Made by a program: the position numbers and the translations under genes. Positions 43,369-47,059 of a stretch of 47,059 nucleotides of DNA are shown piece by piece. Every line of letters starts with the position of its first letter. Position 1 is the stretch's first letter. Under the pieces are notes generated by a model. That model had not been told where the DNA came from. It made no database searches and was given only the letters and a program-made list of their open reading frames with translations. Origin of the DNA: Betaproteobacteria bacterium (lineage in GTDB: Bacteria > Pseudomonadota > Gammaproteobacteria > Burkholderiales > SG8-39); the NCBI GenBank assembly GCA_005883675.1, contig VBCM01000082.1:27056-74114 (forward strand). Reading direction: 5' to 3'.

Positions 43369-44607
43369 ATGGCTGGCCGCAATTTCCTCTTCGTCCCCGG
43401 TCCCACGAACGTGCCCGACCGCGTGCTGCGCTCGATGGTGGTCGCGATGGAGGATCACCGCTCCTCCAAGTTTCCGGAGCTCACGCGCGCGCTGTTTGCG
43501 GATCTGAAGCGCGTCTTCCAGTCGCAGGACGGCGAAGTCTTCATCTTCCCCTCCACCGGCACCGGCGCGTGGGAGGCCGCGCTCGCCAACACGCTTTCTC
43601 CCGGCGATCACGTGCTCGCGGCGCGCTATGGGCAATTCAGCCACTTGTGGATCGACATGATGCAGCGCCTCGGGCTCGAGGTGCAGGTGATCGACGTCGA
43701 GTGGGGCGAAGGCGCGCCGGAAGCGCGCATCGGCGAGATCCTGGGCGCCGATCGCGCGCAGCGCATCAAGGGCGTGATGATCGTGCATAACGAAACCGCC
43801 ACGGGCGTGACGAGCGACATCGCTGCCGTGCGTCGCGCGATGGACGCGGCGCAGCACCCGGCACTGCTCTACGTGGACGCGGTGAGCTCGCTCGGCAGCC
43901 TCGACTTCCGCATGAGCGAATGGCAGGTCGACCTGGCGGTGACCGGCTCGCAGAAGGGCCTGATGCTGCCCGCCGGACTCGGCATCGTCTGCGCGAGCCC
44001 GCGCGCGCTCGACGCGGCGAAGTCGGCGAAATGCAAGCGCGTATTCTTCGACTTCGCCGACATGCGGCGCACGAACCCGGACGGGTATTTTCCCTACACG
44101 CCGCCGCTGCCGCTGCTCTACGGGCTGCGCACCTCGCTCGACATACTCTTTGAGGAAGGGCTGGAGCACGTGTTCGCGCGCCACCGGCGGCTCGCCGCCG
44201 GGGTTCGCGAAGCGGTGGCGGCATGGGGCCTCGCTACGTGCTGCCGCCACCCACGCTGGTACTCGGACACCGTCACCGCCGTGATGGTGCCGCCTGACGT
44301 GAACGGCGCGCACGTCATCGACGTCGCCTTCCGGCGCTACAACCTCGCGCTCGGCGCAGGCTTGAGCAAGCTTGCGGGCAAGCTGTTTCGCATCGGCCAT
44401 CTCGGCGACCTGAACGAGTTGATGCTGCTCGGCGCGCTCGGCGGCACGGAGATGGCCATGGCCGACGTCGGCATCCGTATCGAGCTCGGCAGCGGCGTCG
44501 CGGCCGCGCAGGATTACTGGCGGCGTACCGACCCTGTTCCCAAGCGTCGCGTCGCGCGCTCCGAAGTGGTCTACGCTTCGCATTCGACCGGTTCGATCAA
44601 CACGTGA
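43369..44607 (+). CDS. sga: Serine-glyoxylate aminotransferase
   Basis: 412 residues from ATG 43369. FVPGPTNVPDRVLRSMVVAM, FPSTGTGAWEAALANTLSPG and the PLP Lys in TGSQKGLMLPAGLGIV match class V aminotransferases of the SGAT/AGAT type. It transfers the amino group of serine to glyoxylate giving hydroxypyruvate and glycine, a key serine-cycle step. Starts 4 bases after glyA and overlaps the next gene (GTGA). Confidence 0.93.
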   Translation: MAGRNFLFVPGPTNVPDRVLRSMVVAMEDHRSSKFPELTRALFADLKRVFQSQDGEVFIFPSTGTGAWEAALANTLSPGDHVLAARYGQFSHLWIDMMQRLGLEVQVIDVEWGEGAPEARIGEILGADRAQRIKGVMIVHNETATGVTSDIAAVRRAMDAAQHPALLYVDAVSSLGSLDFRMSEWQVDLAVTGSQKGLMLPAGLGIVCASPRALDAAKSAKCKRVFFDFADMRRTNPDGYFPYTPPLPLLYGLRTSLDILFEEGLEHVFARHRRLAAGVREAVAAWGLATCCRHPRWYSDTVTAVMVPPDVNGAHVIDVAFRRYNLALGAGLSKLAGKLFRIGHLGDLNELMLLGALGGTEMAMADVGIRIELGSGVAAAQDYWRRTDPVPKRRVARSEVVYASHSTGSINT

Positions 44608-45572
44608 ACGCGCGTGCCGCCGAGGTCCAGCATATCGTCTTTCTCGAGCGCGACTCACTCGAGGCGGAGGTGCGGCGCCCGGCGTTTGCGCACCGCTGGG
44701 CCGAGCATGGCCGCCTGCGTCCCGACGAAGTCGTCGCGCGGCTCGCCGATGCGACCATCGCCATCGTCAACAAGACGCCGCTTGGGAGCGAGACTATCGC
44801 CCGGCTGCCGCGCCTGCAGCTCGTCGCGGTGGCAGCGACCGGCACGGACAACATCGATGTCGCCGCCTGCCGCGCGCGCGGCATCGTGGTCTCCAACATC
44901 CGCAACTACGCGGTGCACACGGTGCCGGAGCACACCTTCGCGCTGATCCTCGCCCTGCGGCGCAGCCTGATTGGCTACCGTGACGACGTCGCCGCCGGCA
45001 AATGGCAGGCGGCGGCGCAGTTCTGCCTCTCTGGTCGCCCGATCCGCGACCTGCATGGCAGCACGCTCGGCATCTTCGGCGAAGGCGCCATCGGGCAAGC
45101 GGTGGCGCGCCTCGGCCGCGCCTTCGGCATGCGCGTGCTCTTCGCCGACCACGCGCCGCCGAAGGCCGAGGGCGTCGAGTTCACGCCGCCCGAGCGCATG
45201 CTCGCCGAAGCCGATGTGGTCACGCTGCACCTGCCGCTCACGCCCGCGACGCGCAACGTGATCGGTGCGCGCGAGCTCGCGTGCATGAAGCCGGACGCGC
45301 TCCTCATCAACACGGCGCGCGGCGGCCTCGTCGACGAGCAGGCGCTGGCGAAGGCGCTGCAGCATGGGGCGCTTGGCGGCGCCGGCTTCGACGTGCTCTC
45401 GGCAGAGCCGCCGCGCGAGGGCAATCCCCTCCTCGAATTGCGGCTGCCCAACCTCATCGTCACGCCGCATGTCGCGTGGTCGAGCCGCGAAGCCATGCAG
45501 GCGCTCGCCGACCAATTGATCGACAACGTCGAGGCCTTTGCGCGCGGCGCGCCACGCAACGTTGTCTCGTAG
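44604..45572 (+). CDS. hprA: Hydroxypyruvate reductase / glycerate dehydrogenase
   Basis: 322 residues from GTG 44604. NAD-binding GIFGEGAIGQAVARLGRAFG, the catalytic Arg in NTARGGLVDEQAL and the His in TPHVAWSSREAMQ belong to the D-2-hydroxyacid dehydrogenase family; the neighbours and the HprA-like VVSNIRNYAVHTVPEHTFAL segment favour hydroxypyruvate as substrate. It reduces hydroxypyruvate to D-glycerate. Last gene of the operon. Confidence 0.92.
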   Translation: MNARAAEVQHIVFLERDSLEAEVRRPAFAHRWAEHGRLRPDEVVARLADATIAIVNKTPLGSETIARLPRLQLVAVAATGTDNIDVAACRARGIVVSNIRNYAVHTVPEHTFALILALRRSLIGYRDDVAAGKWQAAAQFCLSGRPIRDLHGSTLGIFGEGAIGQAVARLGRAFGMRVLFADHAPPKAEGVEFTPPERMLAEADVVTLHLPLTPATRNVIGARELACMKPDALLINTARGGLVDEQALAKALQHGALGGAGFDVLSAEPPREGNPLLELRLPNLIVTPHVAWSSREAMQALADQLIDNVEAFARGAPRNVVS

Positions 45573-45721
45573 CGACGCTGATTCGCCCTCAAGTCTCGAT
45601 CGCGATCAAGCATAAGTTTTAGTAATCGTCGGTCTCAAAACTTTAAGTATTCCGGATGCAGCGGCTGATCGCGAAATAGCCGCCTGAGCGGGGCGGGGGC
45701 GCGGCTAACACAGCGCCCCTC

Positions 45722-46083
45722 GTGCCGCCCTCCTCTCATCCGCTGCGCGGCGTCCTGTGGATGCTGGGCGCCGTGCTTTCGTTTGCCGCGATGGCGATCG
45801 CACTACGCGAGCTCCAGCGCCACATGGGCACGCTGCAGATCCTGGCGCTGCGCACCGGCATGACGCTCGCCATCGTCGCCGTGCTGGTCACCGCCCACCG
45901 CCACGCGCTCATCGCCACGCAGCGCGCGCGCTCGTGCATCTCTTGGGCCAGTACTGCGCCTTCGGCGCGCTCGCCACCGTGTTCGCCATCGAGTTCACGA
46001 TGCCCGTCTGGACGGCGCTCCTCGCAGCGGGCCGCTGCGGGGGCGCGCTCACCGCTAGCCGATGGGCAACGTCGAAGCGTTGA
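45722..46083 (+). pseudogene. EamA/DMT-family transporter remnant
   Basis: From GTG 45722: VPPSSHPLRGVLWMLGAVLS, then FAAMAIALRELQRHMGTLQI and ALRTGMTLAIVAVLVTAHRH, two to three membrane segments of an EamA transporter. The frame breaks near 45930; LVHLLGQYCAFGALATVFAI with EFTMPVWTALLAA continues in the next frame, itself missing a few residues, and stops at 46083 after RWATSKR. Normal members have ten membrane helices (about 290 residues), so most is gone. The 138 bases before it (45573-45721) and the 182 after (46084-46265) hold no gene I can support. Confidence 0.8.
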
Positions 46084-46265
46084 TGCGCTGCAAGCCGCGC
46101 AACGTCATGAGTCGAATGGTTCGGGGAATTCTCAACGAAATTATCTGCTTATCTTGCAGATTGCTGACGTGGCGGCATATATCGGTTTGAGGAAGCGCCG
46201 GATGAAGGAATAATTCCGACAACAAGCAGTCGAGAAAACATGACAAGGGGAAAAGGGAGAGTCGC

Positions 46266-46742
46266 ATGAAAAAGCTCTTAGCGGCGCTTATCGCAGCAGG
46301 AGTCGTTTGTGCAGCAACAACCGACGCTGCAAATACATCCGGGCAATTCAACGTCAACATAACACTCAACTCAACCTGTTCGCTGTCCACGGTGACGGCG
46401 CTTGATTTCACGTATACGTCGTTCCAAGGCGGCGCAGCGACCGCGTCGAATGGCGGGTTTACGGCGACGTGCACCAACACGCTGCCTTATACGTTCGGAC
46501 TGCAAGCCGGCACCGGCGCCGCAGTGCCTCCGGGCGCGGCGACGATCACGGTGACCGACAACCGCGTCAACCTGCAGTACGTGCTCGGCACGAGCGCGGC
46601 CGGAGGTACCGGCAGCGGCGCAGCGCAGTCGTACAACATAACGGGAACAATGGCGGCCAACCAGTCGGGGACCTGCGCCACTGCTTCGTGCACGAACGCG
46701 GCGGCCACGAACAAGACGCAGACACTCATCCTCAACTTCTAA
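46266..46742 (+). CDS. Spore coat U (SCPU)-domain pilin-like protein
   Basis: 158 residues. Signal peptide MKKLLAALIAAGVVCAATTD, then SGQFNVNITLNSTCSLSTVT and ALDFTYTSFQGG, which is the SCPU fold of Csu-type chaperone-usher pili; FTATCTNTLPYTFGLQAG supplies the second Cys. The end TQTLILNF resembles a C-terminal strand used in donor exchange. Probably a major subunit of a surface pilus; chaperone and usher genes should lie beyond the window. Confidence 0.85.
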   Translation: MKKLLAALIAAGVVCAATTDAANTSGQFNVNITLNSTCSLSTVTALDFTYTSFQGGAATASNGGFTATCTNTLPYTFGLQAGTGAAVPPGAATITVTDNRVNLQYVLGTSAAGGTGSGAAQSYNITGTMAANQSGTCATASCTNAAATNKTQTLILNF

Positions 46743-47059
46743 ATGCAGCGGCGCCACTCTGTGTGGCGAACGACAAGCAAGACGCTTTGGCTGCTGGCCG
46801 CATTGGCGGCCAGCGTTTCCGCACTCGGCGGGTCCGCTAGCAGCGGCGTTTCGGTCAACATCGCGCTGGCCACTTCCGGCGCGAGCGTGCCGCAGGCACC
46901 CGGCGCCAGCCTAGCATCAACCCGCGCCCGAGCGGTCGCTTCCTCGATACGCACGGCGGCGCGTATGCGTACTACCCGAGTTCGCAGCTTGTCGCGCTGA
47001 GCCCCTACGGCGACTTGATAACCCGTTCGGGTACAGTGACTTCCTTCCGCGTCTATTCG
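46743..47059 (+). pseudogene. Second SCPU-like pilus gene, frame-disrupted and cut by the window edge
   Basis: Begins immediately after the previous stop. The first frame gives a signal-like segment (TLWLLAALAASVSALGGSAS) and SSGVSVNIALATSGASVPQA, like the N-terminus of an SCPU protein, and loses similarity near 46912. Another frame continues INPRPSGRFLDTHGGAYAYY and GDLITRSGTVTSFRVYS to the edge, recalling the C-terminal part of Csu-cluster proteins. The change again equals loss of 3n+1 bases. The Cys-containing middle section is absent. Confidence 0.55.

Noticed and set aside
45677-45707. Inverted repeat TAGCCGC...GCGGCTA after hprA as a terminator
   Set aside because: The 7-base stem has a 17-base loop and no T-run; not convincing.
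46143-46161. Inverted repeat ATCTGC-N7-GCAGAT before the pilin gene
   Set aside because: Short stem with no T-run or known binding motif; could be chance.

Overview
The window is high-G+C DNA with densely packed, often start/stop-overlapping genes. Gene content (a Bug/TctC-type periplasmic binding protein, Liv-type ABC transporter, VanA-like Rieske oxygenase, CbbR-like LysR regulator, DUF3175/DUF6496/DUF883 small proteins) fits a betaproteobacterium, probably Burkholderiales-like and probably from a metagenome or draft assembly. Taxonomy is inferred from gene families only. I saw no rRNA, tRNA, CRISPR array, complete insertion sequence or prophage.

Layout. 0-6.1 kb: truncated 3-hydroxyisobutyrate-dehydrogenase-like gene, an MFS transporter, a lone receiver protein, a KdpE/short-KdpD two-component pair divergent from a kup potassium transporter gene that carries an internal deletion. 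6.1-26.5 kb: a stress island built around a sigma-54 gene (rpoN, 15595-16965) and an NtrC-family activator (11317-12708). It holds DUF6496/DUF3175 basic proteins, a membrane hybrid histidine kinase broken by a perfect 147-bp inverted copy of its own sequence, a YqjD/YqjE/YqjK-like operon, DNA ligase D and Ku (non-homologous end joining), Fe/Mn superoxide dismutase, CsbD, BON-domain and DUF1328 proteins, a ferritin-like protein, a kinase-like protein that lost its phospho-acceptor His and ATPase domain, and an unrecognised membrane protein paired with a VWA lipoprotein. Many intergenic regions in this island carry GG-N10-GC elements of the sigma-54 type. 26.5-32.1 kb: a MetE-like gene divergent from a five-gene Liv ABC transporter with a REP-like hairpin inside it. 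32.1-39.7 kb: a minus-strand catabolic group (Rieske oxygenase, methyltransferase, amidohydrolase, second MetE-like protein, dihaem cytochrome c, Bug protein, periplasmic FmdE-like protein, PaaK-like ligase). 39.7-45.6 kb: a CbbR-like LysR gene divergent from an operon with ketopantoate reductase-like, glyA, serine-glyoxylate aminotransferase and hydroxypyruvate reductase genes, the core of the serine cycle. 45.6-47.1 kb: an EamA transporter remnant and the start of a spore-coat-U-type (Csu-like) pilus cluster.

How it works together (inference). The central island looks like a self-contained sigma-54 stress regulon: the sigma factor and its activator both appear to have sigma-54 promoters, and similar promoters precede envelope, oxidative-stress, iron-storage and end-joining repair genes. 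The 26-45 kb part has a one-carbon theme: an O-demethylase-like Rieske enzyme and methyltransferase-like proteins could supply C1 units that SHMT and the serine-cycle enzymes assimilate.

Caution. At least five genes (kup, ku, a VWA lipoprotein gene, an EamA gene, the last pilus gene) are interrupted by frame changes that all correspond to loss of 3n+1 bases, and one gene contains an inverted self-copy. Assembly error must be excluded before any of these is read as biology.
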